A stretch of 64,000 nt of DNA from Sinotaia quadrata (lineage: Eukaryota > Mollusca > Gastropoda > Architaenioglossa > Viviparidae), in contig CM054180.1 in the NCBI GenBank assembly GCA_028829895.1, positions 111,192,635-111,256,634 on the forward strand. Direction: 5' to 3'. Below are positions 13,116 through 25,002 of this stretch, piece after piece. The first letter of the stretch is position 1, and every line of letters starts with the position of its first letter. Made by a program: the position numbers and the translations under genes. The notes beneath the pieces are model-generated. The model was given only the letters and a program-made list of their open reading frames with translations. It ran no database searches and had not been told where the DNA came from.

Positions 13116-13148
13116 TCACGGAACGCTGATCAAAGGGAGGACAGACAC
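13116..13148 (-). CDS. Gene A coding exon 5: C-terminal ten residues and stop
   Basis: A short terminal exon behind the acceptor TTTTGCAG encodes VSVLPLISVP then TGA. It parallels VTALPLTCVS in gene C and MTALPLTSVS in gene D, so the small exon is supported by paralogue comparison rather than length. Confidence 0.8.
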   Translation of the reverse strand: MSVLPLISVP

Positions 13149-13472
13149 CTGCAAAATAAAACCGTGAGGAGTTGAATTCGTTTTAATGCAGCATGATATT
13201 TACTTTTGAAACATCATAATGAACTCTCTAAGAATTTCTTCCATCTTATTAACTAATGCAGATGTATGATGCCGTCTTGGAACGAGTAAAAGGTAACTGA
13301 ATATTATTCATTATTTGTGCAAAAGACTGGAAAAAAAGAAAGAATACAGGAATCGCAACTTGCAAATTTAATTAAATGTGCAAACGAGTGAATTTTCTAT
13401 TTAAGTCTCGCATTTTGTAAGTAGCAGTTAATACGTTGCAACATGTTTCAATTAAAAACATTCAACAGGAAA

Positions 13473-13524
<52 letters not shown>

Positions 13525-16500
13525 TAGATAGATAGATAGATGGATAGGTGGATGGATGGATGGATTTTATTTACATTGTAGTATGATAATGATAATTCAA
13601 ATTATTCAATCTCACCTTTTTGACAAATATAATTAAAAACTGAGAGAAGAAAATTACAAAACTTAATTTATCGCACAAGTACCTTTCTAAGAAAAAAATA
13701 CATGTCAAACATAGCCCAGCATGGCAATTGCACATCACGGTAGACAACTCCTTGATCTTTTCCGTCCACGTAAATATGGAGACACCGTGTAGCATCCACC
13801 ACCACACCTAAACAACTGCCGGCCTTGAAAGTGTCATAAGCGTCACCACAGTTGAGTTGAGTCTACGAATAAAAATAACAAGTATTCTATAATATTTTAT
13901 GAATTGCTCTATGTGAATTTTCTCATTCTTGGATAAATAATGTTGCAGTTAGGAATATTAATTTATTAAAGGAAAAAAAGAGCAATCAGTATTGTAACAA
14001 TGAAGAATTCAAAACACATTTACTATCTTCGGATATTATCCTAATTATATATAAGAAAAGTCATTTCTCAATGTTAAGAGGTCGTACCACACCTACGGAA
14101 ATACTGTGTGACAGGAAATGTTTTGTCTTTAAGATTGTGGAAGAGAAAAAACGTTTACAATGCCAGCATATCCGCCAAGTGAGAGAGACGAGAGGTTTCT
14201 TCTGGAGAATTATTAATAATATAAATAAAGATTCTCATCACTTGTAATTAGTTATGGATGATTAATAATAATAATCATACCTATTAACTACCTGGCGTTT
14301 GCGTCACAATACATTTTATTTAATTTTAGTTTAACAATTTCTATTATTATTTCTATTTTGCTGTCTAAGAAATCTTATCCTGCTAAAAAAATATATTGTG
14401 GTGCCTCTGCAGGATTCCGAATGTCATTGTAATCACTCGTAATCCAAGGTCAAAGAAGATGTATGAGATGATATTCGAAAGGAGGACGTCATAACCCCTG
14501 GATGTCCTAACTCTGTCCACAAGAACGTCAGATCTTTCGGTACTGTGGAAATATTCGCTAATATAACAAACAGTTTTGTTTGTTATATTTCTTACAAACA
14601 GAGTTATCACCTCCTTTCTACGCTTAGGAATACGTACCCGCTCTGTTTGTACAAAAATTCCATCACCACAAACAACAATGGCGGACTGAAGCCCGGTGCT
14701 ATACCATGGCAGTGTGGGGATCATTGCTGGGTCCTCACTGACAAGACCAATTCCCACGTCAGTTCCACCAAAGCCTGGATTTGTCTCCTCCACTCGAACC
14801 TGTATGTAGGCAAAACAGTGAGAATGACTATTAACGACTAGCCATTATTCCTGCCTGTGGGTAATCTAGAACATTCTTTGAACATTGAGGTGGAACACTC
14901 CCATGTTTGTGAATGCATTCATTTACACGGTGTTGACTCAGACTGTGAGAAAGGGCTTATCACCATATAGTACGCAGTCTTAAGGTGTCTTAAAATAAAT
15001 TATTAAATAACATTGTACACACACGAACGTGAGTATTGCCAAGTGTAGGGTATTTATGGTTGACTGTCCTTTTATTTTTGTGATGTAACTGTCTTGCCTG
15101 ATTGTTTTCGCTTATTGCCTAATATAATGATAGAAACAATGAGTTGGAACCTAAATGTAATAATGCGTTTCATTCATATTGCATTTATAATTCCGGTGTA
15201 TATTGTATCTTGGTGGTTTGCGTTATGCTCTATTTCTGTCATGTCTACCCGAAAGAGATCAGGCCACATTTTCTATCTAAAATTTCCCATGTCTCTACTT
15301 TCATTTCTTTTTCTTTCTGTCCTTCTTTTGATCAGGTTTTCACTTTCTCTCTCCCATATCATATTCTCGCTTTTCCCTTATTATCAATTCATTACCTCTT
15401 CCATTTCCTTCTTTCATTCATTAATTTCTCCCTATTTCCCCGTCTCTCTGTTAACGTTTTCATTGTCCCTTCTATCTTTTTATTTTCTGGCATGTTGTAG
15501 TATAGTTCTTACCTGGCATGTTGTATTATAGTTCTTACCTGGCGTATTGTATTATAGTTCTCACCAGGCGTGTTGTACTATAGTTCTTATCTGGTGTGTT
15601 GTATTATAGTTCTTACCATGCATGCTGTACTATAGATCTTACCGGGCGAACGAAGAATATACTATAAAATAATTTTACTTTAAGCAGCATATTCTGAAAA
15701 CTGTCATTTACACGAGCAAAGCCATGGTCAAAATTCAGTATTAATAATTAGTGTTTTACTAATATTCCAAAATTAAAAATTAAAATATTCGGGTTTACCT
15801 CGTACAGCGTGTTCACTTTCATAGTTTCACTGGAGAACACCATTCCAAAGCCATTCCCGTTTAACTCTGCTGTCATGTCATTGTCTTTCAGGACAATGTT
15901 TTTACTATGATTTGTGTGAAATCGCCACACAGCCTGAAATCAGGAAAGCACAATAATTAATTAGTTATCCTTTAAATAAGAACACATTCCACTGCATTTG
16001 CAGCACATTACATACTTGCAGCATGCACAATTTTGCAAATAAATGTGGGGTGGTGGTGAAGCTTTTCGAAAAAGGAATATTGAAAACTACACATTCTTTT
16101 CTCTTCACATTCTATATCAATAAACGCTTATTATTCGTGTGCACAAATACAGGTCTGTTTAACTTAACTTCTCTTTATAAATTACCTGTTTTTCTGTCAA
16201 GGTAGAGTTGATGCTCAGGTGACCCAATCTGGCCAATTCCAACTCAATGCGTGAAAGAGCTTTGTCATCAACCGTCAGTTTTGCTTTATTGAGAGGTTTC
16301 CAGTCCGACAGCAAAGGTGCTTTGAGGTCAAGGTCATTGACACGTTTATTTAGTCGAGGAACCATAGATATCAGTGAAGTGCCAGAAGCTGAAAGTTGTA
16401 TGCGATTAATTAGAGACCTGTGAAAAGTAATAATCCCTCGCTTGTTACTCAGTACATCTTTTTGTTTATTAACACATGTCATTAAGTCGTCAATTTCATC

Positions 16501-17289
16501 TTGCACGCGCTTTCTAAGATGTTTTCTGCAATTCTCAATCAACAGTAAAAGGCGATCGCATGCTGCATCAATCTGAGTTAATGAGTCCTTTGCGGTTTGC
16601 TGTAGAGTAACCAAACGTTCTTCAATTTCTGTCATTGCCAGACTCAAAGTAGATTCCACAGCGCCTAGTCTGCTCTCCAAATCGGACAGCAAACGTGTAT
16701 TTGTCGGCAGCATATCATTTAAAAATAGGACTGCTGGACATGCACGGTGCTTCGAAAGGGCGCACGCGCTGCAAATGAGAATGTCATGCACAGCACAATA
16801 AAGTTCGGAGGCCCTGTCGGGGTGAGCAGGGCATAAGGACTGGCGACTTGACGTCAAACTTTCTAGCGTTAGTGTTTCCAGGTCTTCTAATTTATGAAAA
16901 GAAATAGCCGGTATTTTTTTATGAACTTCCACACACGTGGTACACAGCATGAGCCCGCAATTTAGACAGAATGATGTCGCCTTTACATCTTCGTGAACGT
17001 GACAAACACCTTTCTGATGAAGTATTTTAATATTGTCCACCATTTCAGACATGACGTCATCGGTGGGCAATTGATCCGCTACGTCCTCACAGGTTCTGAC
17101 TTCAAGATTATTAGGATCCGCTATAGCACAGCGACACAGCGGGCATTGCGCGTTTTCGTTTGTTTTCATCCAACTGATAAGACAGTGACGACACAGAAGA
17201 TGGGCGCAGGGAAGAATTTTGGGTTCCTTATAATTATCGTGACAAACTGGGCATTCTATGGCCTTGGGCTCTATGCCTGCAATTTCCAT
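13116..17289 (-). CDS. Gene A: TRIM-NHR protein (RING, two B-boxes, coiled coil, Neuralized-type NHR), 537 aa, five coding exons
   Basis: Exons, 5' to 3' on the minus strand: 17289-16186, 15933-15799, 14799-14638, 13862-13683, 13148-13116. All introns are GT-AG and phase 0, and the joined frame is open for 537 codons. The RING has C13, C16, C28, H30, C33, C36, C49 and C52. B-box 1 uses C96, H99, C108, C111, C116, C119, H123 and H132. B-box 2 covers about 153-184. A charged helical, coiled-coil-like stretch runs about 190-290. Residues 369-537 form an NHR domain, opening with WRFHTNHS and carrying HIYVDGKDQG and PCWAMFD. RING and TRIM proteins are E3 ubiquitin ligases and NHR domains bind protein partners, so target-selective ubiquitination in the cytoplasm is the inferred role. 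The start was chosen at the second in-frame ATG because a splice acceptor lies 10 bases upstream, as in B and C. No signal peptide or membrane segment was seen. The orthologue name is unknown. Confidence 0.9.
13478..13565. repeat. Compound microsatellite in gene A intron 4
   Basis: An AC run followed by GATA and GGAT tetranucleotides. Confidence 0.95.
13683..13862 (-). CDS. Gene A coding exon 4: core of NHR domain (60 aa)
   Basis: The acceptor is GTAG and the donor AAG|GTACTT. It encodes LGVVVDATRCLHIYVDGKD followed by PCWAMFD. This is the best-conserved part of the NHR domain, and the four gene copies in the window are nearly identical across CLHIYVDGKD. Confidence 0.9.
14075..14307 (+). 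repeat. Dispersed repeat family X, copy in gene A intron 3
   Basis: About 230 bp match the reverse complement of 27372-27600 in gene B intron 3. Shared blocks include CCAAGTGAGAGAGA, CTGGAGAATTATTAATAA and TGGATGATTAATAATAATAA. It contains no open frame. It may be a short non-autonomous mobile element, but target-site duplications were not identified. Confidence 0.6.
14638..14799 (-). CDS. Gene A coding exon 3: middle of NHR domain (54 aa)
   Basis: The acceptor is TACAG and the donor CGG|GTACGT. The product begins VRVEETNPGF and contains GIGLVSEDPA and LQSAIVV. The G.G....DPA element is typical of NHR domains. It is in phase with exons 2 and 4. Confidence 0.88.
15487..15650. repeat. 26-bp minisatellite, six copies, in gene A intron 2
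   Basis: CTGGCATGTTGTATTATAGT with TCTTAC is repeated six times with scattered substitutions. Confidence 0.88.
15799..15933 (-). CDS. Gene A coding exon 2: start of NHR domain (45 aa)
   Basis: The acceptor TTTCAG precedes GCTGTGTGG and the donor is GAG|GTAAAC. The product starts AVWRFHTNHSKNIVL and ends KVNTLYE, matching the first strands of NHR domains (FH..HG.N..L, then G.VFS). It is homologous to exon 2 of B, C and D and two residues shorter than those of B and D. Confidence 0.88.
16186..17289 (-). CDS. Gene A coding exon 1: RING, B-box 1, B-box 2, coiled coil (368 aa)
   Basis: The exon is 1104 bases, exactly 368 codons, ending in the codons for TEKQ before the donor CAG|GTAATT. Upstream, a TGCAG acceptor leaves a 10-base untranslated leader (17299-17290). 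Eight cysteine/histidine zinc ligands are intact in the RING and in B-box 1. The open frame runs on eight codons past the donor before a stop, which explains the longer raw frame. Confidence 0.9.
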
Positions 17290-17301
17290 TATTTGCGGTC
17301 T
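17290..17301 (-). promoter_or_regulatory. Splice acceptor and 10-base untranslated leader before gene A ATG
   Basis: The AG at 17301-17300 is followed by exactly 10 bases before the ATG. Genes B (34442-34431) and C (61033-61022) have the same arrangement, so all three have an untranslated upstream exon. Confidence 0.75.
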
Positions 17302-18302
17302 GCATAAAGCATAATTCAAATAAATAAATAAATAAATAACACAAAAGAGTACTGGTTTATGCCGTAAAGACTACTGACTACACTTATATCATATGTCGTA
17401 GCAAATAAAGTAATGCAAATAAATAAATGGAAACAAAATCTAACATCACACCTAATTCATAATATTATTTTAAGGACGAAGGGGTTATATTCGATGACAA
17501 GTAATTATTAAAAATCAAGACCAGACTATGTAATATGCATGCGAATATATCTAAGTCACGTGATCACAAGTAAACAAAATCAGGAAATAAAAGTAAAATG
17601 AATCATTCTTCACAAAATTATCCTCGTAGCAAAGTCCGTGTCAGGAAAATCACGCCGGCGTCCTGAATGGACGGGTTCGATTAAGTGGGGAATTTTTATT
17701 CGTTTGTTTTCAAGAAAGTACAACATGAATCATGTTGACTTTAACACGCGTTAAATGTTGGCGTTAAACTATTTTCTTGTTCACGACCTAACTTAACTGT
17801 TCATAGCAGACAACAAATATCAACGTGATAATATTACTGATTCTAATGTTATGTACTTCATAGCATGAGGATAAAGGTGATCTCTGGAAAGGTGACCCAG
17901 ATATGCTATTAAGAGGTCACTTACTTTGGATGGATGTAAAAAAAAATATTTGTGTAGGAAATTGTCTGAACCTTTGAATTTCTGTTAAAGATAATATTAA
18001 ATTAAGAAAATTAAAAACCTCTCTGTGGTTTTTTGGGGTTTTTTTTTTTTGGTGATGAAAATGCCCAATACAAAAATGGTGGATTTGTGACATGATGCTG
18101 GTTCGTGCAAAAACATACCTTGCATACATTTTGTCAGATGAATTCTAGGCAAATTATGCCGATTACCTAAGCATTTTTATTAATTAATGGGTTTCTATTG
18201 TTTTATAATAAGTATGGTACTGTTAGCTAGATTGCACATCTGTACGAAATAGGTGTTTACAACCTATTAAAATGTAGGTCACTCGAAAGGGTGAAGGAAC
18301 CG

Positions 18303-18332
18303 GAGGGTAAGGGGGGGGTGGCAGGAGGGGGG
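18303..18332 (+). other. G-rich tract with G-quadruplex potential
   Basis: Runs of 3, 8 and 6 Gs with short loops, and two more GG pairs between the longer runs, within 30 bases of otherwise AT-rich DNA. Confidence 0.45.
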
Positions 18333-19621
18333 AAATGGCTAGCCAGATATGAGATGCCCATATTTAGTCATTCGTGTTCCGTGTCGTGACGTGGTAGAAT
18401 CTGCTAGCTGACCTAGAGACCATTCATCTATACATATCGATGACCCATGTCCGCAGAGGCACATTCACTGCACCCACATGTCCAGGGGTCAATTTCTTGC
18501 GTATGTTGATAACGAACATGAATAGTGAAAGTGGTAAATATAATTGACTTCTCGAAAATCATTTGTATATATTATTGATAGAATGTTGTGTAAAATATTC
18601 ATGTGATTTGCCAACCGAGATTTAGTAAAAACAAATTTTATCCGTAAAAGGTACATTCGTTAACAAAATTTCCCATTACAAGCGAACAACTAAAAAAAGA
18701 ATGTTGAAGAAAGAATCCCATAAGAGATTAACTACTTGTAATAAAATAAGTCACAAGGTCAAAAATGTGCATGGCCGAATTTTCCGGTGAGTAGACAGAT
18801 TCATAAAAATAATTTTTTTTTCATTTCGAACGGAAGTAGTACCGGTTACAATCGTGAATGGAAGACTGTATCAGTGCCTATCAATTTAAGAATATTTTTT
18901 TCTTGTTAGAATCTTTACATATATAATGTATTTAAAGTTTTGGTATCAATCGTAAGAGTCTAAATCTGTATTAATTATTTTCATTTATATTCAATATATT
19001 TTTGTTACGTTTTAAAAATAAAAATAGATCGCCTCTGACGATGGATGAAAATATTTTTGTTACTTGACGAGACTAGAACAAAAGCTATTAAATCAGGTTA
19101 TCCACTGTAAAAAGTGTTTTTTCGAACATTTCCGTGATAGCATAAATGCAGAAGATCGTAAGGTTTCAATTTGATGGTTTGCTTAGTAAATAAAATGCTT
19201 GTTTGAAGCATTATTTAAAAAATCGTAACCATGAAACCAAGCACCCCCGGTAACCCTAATGTTATAAAACATCTGATACAGTGATTGTCATTTTGTGGTA
19301 TTTTAAGTTTGTGAAAACATTTTCCATGCTATTTTTTGAATCATTTATATATTTATTTATTTATTTTTGGGAGGACTTGTGGTTTTTTTTTAACAATTTA
19401 AAAAAAATATTTACTTTAAATTCATTTTTTACTGTGCACTGATGCTTACATGGTGCCTGCTTTGGACTGTGAGCGTGAATTTGACAGTATCAAAAAGTAT
19501 GTATAATAAAGTTTTCTTTGTGGAACTTTAAAGAAAAAAATGACAGTATTCACTTAACACAGTGAATGAAATTTAGAACAATAAAATATAATTTTATTAA
19601 ACTGAAATTCTTGTGTTGTCA

Positions 19622-19771
19622 GAATTCAACCGGGCAGCTGGGTTTAGGCGAAAATTTGTTGGGAAGAAAATTGACAAGTACTTCAAGTGTGTTGTGCTAG
19701 ACATCAGCGGCCAAGATTGAAACATCAAATTTCTACAGGAGAAAGGGGGCTACTACATATTTGCCAGCTAG
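19622..19771 (+). pseudogene. Possible short decayed coding fragment
   Basis: A 49-codon frame reads EFNRAAGFRRKFVGKKID, KYFKCVVLDISGQD, then TGA, then NIKFLQEKGGYYIFAS and TAG. The sequence looks protein-like on both sides of the TGA, as if a tryptophan or arginine codon had mutated. The family is unidentified; a relic of a mobile-element protein is possible. No neighbouring exon was found. Confidence 0.3.
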
Positions 19772-20260
19772 ATGTAACAGCTACAATGGCACCAAAAGAC
19801 TGACCGCTTTTGTCATCACATTTTTTCAATTATTTCCACAAGACTGCCCTATTTTTCAATAAACATATGTTTCATATAATGGTCTGTACAGTTTCTAAAT
19901 TGCCTAAGAGTGTTCATTTGTTGTTTAAATTATTGGTATAACGCATATAACAAAAGAATTGGCCTCTACCGTCATTTGGGGAACTTGTGCGAATACCACT
20001 TGATGAAATATAACAATTCTTGCAGTAAAGTGAATCCAAACTTTTGCTGGTATAAAAAGAAACTATTAATTCTAACTTTTATTTTTTTACCCTCATGTCA
20101 CACTGCTTATGGGTCACCTTTCTAGAGAATCACCCATAAACGAAAACATCGCTATTTAAAAAAAAAAATGTTTTAGTCAAAATAACTCCTTCAATAAAAG
20201 CACGTAAACTTATACAGTACGCGTATTATTTTTGCATGAACTGTAAACGAGAACTGAAAT

Positions 20261-20301
20261 GGGCAATAACCTTTCATTGTGAAAGCTCATGGTTATTCCC
20301 C
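20261..20301. repeat. Short nested fold-back element
   Basis: GGGCAATAACC pairs with GGTTATTCCCC (one mismatch), enclosing TTTCA and TGAAA as an inner hairpin. Similar GGGCAATAAC-to-TTATCTCCC arrangements occur at about 47482-47533 and 61997-62047. Confidence 0.5.
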
Positions 20302-21014
20302 TTTACTATTTAAATCCTACAACGCTGAAGAAATATCAGTCATGCATGTATAAAATCTTAAAGAAAGCTACATAATGAACACACACAATATTATATAACG
20401 TCACACGAATGAAGAACAAGCGTACGTGACGAAATAAGCATCCAGTCATTCATAAATTTATATAAACTAGGAAGCCAAAATCGTTTCTTGGAAATAATTA
20501 AAAACGAAAGTAGCTAAATGAAACGTGTCATCTGAATCAGATATTATCTCCTCTACATGAAGTAAATTCTTACCGTTCAAACGTGGTTATCCAAATACAG
20601 ACTCTCAGGGGGGAAAAAAAGATGATTTTGAAACCCAGCTCAAATACAAATACTGAATGTGCACCACAACAGTGAATACCCGAAATCTATCTATATATAT
20701 ATATAAATATACTTCCGCTATATTCCCATTACTATTTTTAACAGTACTCTGAAACTAGAACTGTTTATCATAGTTACGGTTCTCAGCCCCTTTATTGTGT
20801 ACTGTAAGGTAAGACTGCACGTCAAGCGATTACTGATACAAGCCAGCAACCTTTATGTATGTAGACGCCATCCACCCTGTCTCTCCTTGAATGGACTCGT
20901 CTTAAATGACAATAGTGAGTGGGTCACAGCAATTTCCCGCATTGACAATGTAGTTGTTGGGGAAACGTATACGTGACGCAATATAAGCCCGCATTCCCGC
21001 AGCATGTAATGAAG

Positions 21015-21150
21015 AAAGCGTGCATTGTTGTGCATTTTCCTGCATTGTTGTGCATTGTCGTGCATTGTTGTGCATTGTTGTGCATTGTTGTGCATTGTCG
21101 TGCATTGTTGTGCATTGTCGTGCATTGTCGTGCATTGTCGTGCATTGTCG
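21015..21150. repeat. 10-bp tandem repeat TGCATTGTTG/TGCATTGTCG
   Basis: About thirteen copies with a T/C difference at one position. It produces spurious open frames in all three minus-strand frames and two plus-strand frames. Confidence 0.95.
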
Positions 21151-24100
21151 AGTGCTGAAGCGCGTGAATGTCGTTTATTGTTGGGAAAAAAAAAAAGAAG
21201 GAAAAAAAAAGATGTGTCGCTGAGGTAGTATTATTTCAGTCACTTCGTTGTTTACTATATTATTCCTGGTGAGGAAGAATAGAGTCCAGTATACTATGCA
21301 CTTGAATTTTAATAGTATTATAAAAACACAATTGGACTCCTGTGCTAGTTCTGATTTATTGTAAACAATTATAAATCTTCATATAACATCTAAACTTTTA
21401 TATGCCAGGGGCTGGCTCTTTTTGTGCCATGACTTGCAACATGTGTTATAATTAAAATGTATATATTTCAAAGTATATCATGTCCTATCTTCATCATTCG
21501 TTTTATGTCATGTATATTCAACATGTACTTTCACTTGAACTTTCAAAAAAAAACAATTGGGCTTTAAATATTCAACTTGAGGAAGTAATGTTCATATAGG
21601 TAATATCCGAGGACTGAAAATTGTGCAGAAAGAAAAGAGTATTTAGCATCTAATCAACAATGGACTTGACTGTTCTGTGATTCATACACTAAATGATGAG
21701 ATCTGTTTTTCTACATTTGGAAGCTTTCAGCAGACACATCTTGGGTGCTGTAGCCATTGAGTAACAATATTTAGTAGTTGCTCTGTCTCAAACGTTTCTG
21801 GGTGAGACCTCTGATGAGGCAGCACCCTAGATATTTATACAAAATACCACCATAACACCCCAAATTACTAGGACTTATTTTAGTGGTGTAATGTCCTATT
21901 TGTCGACAATTGTGAGAAAATCGAGATAGACACTGATAATCATCATGCAAGTTCAACCGAAAGGTAAGGGAACATTTTATTTAATAATTTTAAAATAATA
22001 TTTTTATAATGCTTTAGTATTTTTAGTATGGGTAGGAATTTAAATTTAAAATCCATTTATAATAGCAGCTGCTTTTCCTTTTTCTGTAAGATCACCCATT
22101 CAACTATTGCCTAGTGGAAAAAACAACCTGACAGGATGATGCATTACTTAGCTATGTGACCTGAAGCGCAATGTGTTAAAGCTGAATAAAAGTGATTGCA
22201 GGGTTTCTGGATTGCTCTCTGCTCTCGCATCACCAAATGTTGATGAGCTCATCTGGCAAAGGGGCAAGGGAGACCACTCAGCAAAAGAAGAGATTTTGAC
22301 ATAATGGAATTAAGTACTCTCTGTCAAAATTCGACTCTGAACAAATGTTTCTTATAAAAGGATATCAGTAGGATTTGTGGGATATAAAAGTGGAACCATG
22401 TTCATATTGATTTATGCATTGTGACTACTGATCCCAGAAAGGACTCGTACCTTGGAGATCTATTCATTGAAGTCTGGACAATTTAGTGTCTTGAGAGTTA
22501 CCATCAGACACAGAACATTTACATTTCTTGCATGATAACATCCGGCAAAAATAATTTCACTTTATTTCATTTAATTTGTATTTTTGTTTTATAAAGTTTC
22601 TTATTTTTTCTGTTTCTCATCTCATTAAATTCTTATGACTTCGTGTGTATATATCATTATTTTGTAATGTTTATATCTACCACAATTAATGCAGCATGGA
22701 CATTACAAACATTTTGCGTTAGTGAATGCATTCGTGCATTAGCTGCTTAGAATGATGGCAGGTTGTCCATGCAGTCTGTAAATGTTTCGGTTAATTACAC
22801 ACTTAGCAAACAACTGTTTAAGCAATTAGCTCTTTTCAGTATTTTATTCATTGATTAAAGTAGTTAGTCAAAGTAGAGATGGGCGTGGTTTCTAGCCTGA
22901 GTAAACTAGGGTGCAGACTTCTAAGACTTTACTCTTAGCAAACAAACTTTTGGGTGCGGCGCTATACAATGTATGATTCCCTCTTTTCATGCACGGATTG
23001 TAAAAGGAACCAGAAAATAATCATTGGCCTAGAAAAGCATCTATGCATTTTGTGAACGGTTAAGAATTTATTGGGAAATGTTATAAACATGTTTAACTAC
23101 TATTTTGTTGAGTAGGCATAGGCCTAAATATGTAATTTATTAATGTAGTAATTGACAGTGTGCATAGGACCGACAATTACTTTTGTTTCAGGGCTTTTAT
23201 TTCAATCTTCAAACTTGAGTGCCTAGGTCAAATTTATTAATGTGAGTGACCTGTTGAGAGTCTACCAGTTTTGCCACACTGTCACCAAGAGTTGCAAGTC
23301 CCTCGTGGGAAGTAATAGTAGTGTGTCGGTTTGAAATTGATTAAACTTGCAAAGAAGTCTTTCGAGCGGAATGTCTGTGTCGAGAGAATAGGATGAAGAA
23401 TGTATATTGTTTTTAAATATTGTTAAACTTAAAAAAAATGCTAATTGTTTCAGTCGTGCGTATCTATTAGTGAAGTGGAACTTCTTTTATGTTTGTTGTC
23501 GTAAATTGTAGTGATAATCTAATTATAAAGACTTGTTCTCTGTTCGTATGCATTTCTATTCTTAGAAATCTATTTCTCCGTCTATTAAAGATTATGTTGT
23601 GAGTAAAATTGACTGATTCTAACCTCACTATCGGCAAAAAGGATGCTGAAATGTCTATAGCCAGTAGTCCATAACCTGCGCCTGCATTCGTAGACTTGTT
23701 ATATCCTTAACCAGTAAATATTTGGTATAGCACATTAATACAGTCACCCAGAGTACCTCACAACACACTGTATTGTACTTGAGCTTTTTGCTAAAGATAT
23801 ACAGACAACAAAAAAAAAACTCCATATAAATTTAAGGACAGAGATATTTAAAAATACAAATAAATTACAAAACAATGTATCTTAAATATAGAATGACTTT
23901 ATTTCCATGATACATAAAAATTTATTAACTTACAGGGCAAATTATGTATTTTATTCGTTTATCAAAGTATGAACAGAATGATTTGCAATTGTTCCTTAAT
24001 GAGCAACTTTTGTTAATTAAAAGCCCTAGACAATGCAAGTTTATTGCATCTAGTATAAATATTATATGTCATATATAAATCGTGCGTCATTATCTTGAAA

Positions 24101-24933
24101 ATAATATAATTCTTGCTATAAAAAGTAAAGAGTCAACATTAAAAATAGCACCCAAAAATATAACGCTTTTACCAGTTATAATTTATGTTTAATAATACAA
24201 AACCCAGATATTCAAGTGTTCGCTAGTTCGAACCCAATGACGTCAGAAGAAAGTTAATACTATTATTTCTCTTCGATGGAGATCTACTGTTCCTTATAAC
24301 CTCTCTTTACAGAATTAATACTTTTCCTTGTGAGACATTCCTTTTTAAGAATGATTGTTACAATGACTATCAACATGATACTTGTACATCAGCGATGTAG
24401 ATCACTCTTAAATAGCATTTTAGCGAAACTATTAAAACCATAATCCACTAATAAGCCATTAAGGTTTCGTCTAATCATTAGTCGCTGCATTTACTAATAA
24501 ACTGTGCATAAATAATAAATCAATAATAAAATAAATAATAAACTAAATTAACGAATACATAAATAATATAATAAATTAATGAATAATTAAATAATAATAA
24601 AAAAACACTAATGGATAAATAAATAATAAATTAATAAATTGTGCATATAAAACCATAAAGGTTCTACAAGTGGGTTGAACATACGTACATACCGTAAACT
24701 AAGAACATTATATGAAAATCTCAAAGAGATCTGACAAAAAAGATTAACTTACGCTCTAGCACGTGAAGTGAAACATGTCAAGCTAACCAATATAAATCTA
24801 CCATGCATACATTCAAAATGTTACAGTAATTATCTCACATTATTGCCAATGCATTAGAATACGAAAGCAAAAAAATACTGGCTTTATGATAATGAAACCT
24901 ATTGAGTCAGTATTAATAAGTGAATCGTTTGTT

Positions 24934-25002
24934 TTATTTTTTTTTCCCAAACAAACCTCTTCTCTGACGCTCACAAGCGCTGGTCAAAGGGAGAGCAGTC
25001 AA
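24934..25002 (-). CDS. Gene B coding exon 5: altered, lengthened C-terminus (22 aa and stop)
   Basis: The acceptor ATTTACAG is followed by codons for LTALPLTSA, as in the other copies. One base fewer than in A, C and D then shifts the frame past their shared TGA and adds CERQRRGLFGKKK before TAA. A sequence error could also explain this. Confidence 0.7.
   Translation of the reverse strand: MTALPLTSACERQRRGLFGKKK

Larger units (their letters stand above)
17300..24933. other. Intergenic region between gene A (5' side) and gene B (3' side)
   Basis: AT-rich DNA. The untranslated first exon and promoter of gene A should lie here but were not identified. It contains a G-rich tract (18303-18332), a decayed coding scrap (19622-19771), a fold-back motif (20261-20301) and a 10-bp repeat (21015-21150). 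The right end (about 24220-24720) is homologous to the 3' flanks of A and C. Confidence 0.5.

Noticed and set aside
15094..15531. 145-codon plus-strand frame rich in F, S and L
   Set aside because: It is antisense to gene A intron 2, driven by a pyrimidine-rich stretch, and overlaps another frame of similar quality; no family signal.
20853..21228. Several overlapping frames (HNNAQQCTTM, CIVVHCRALL)
   Set aside because: Translated 10-bp repeat, open in several frames on both strands.
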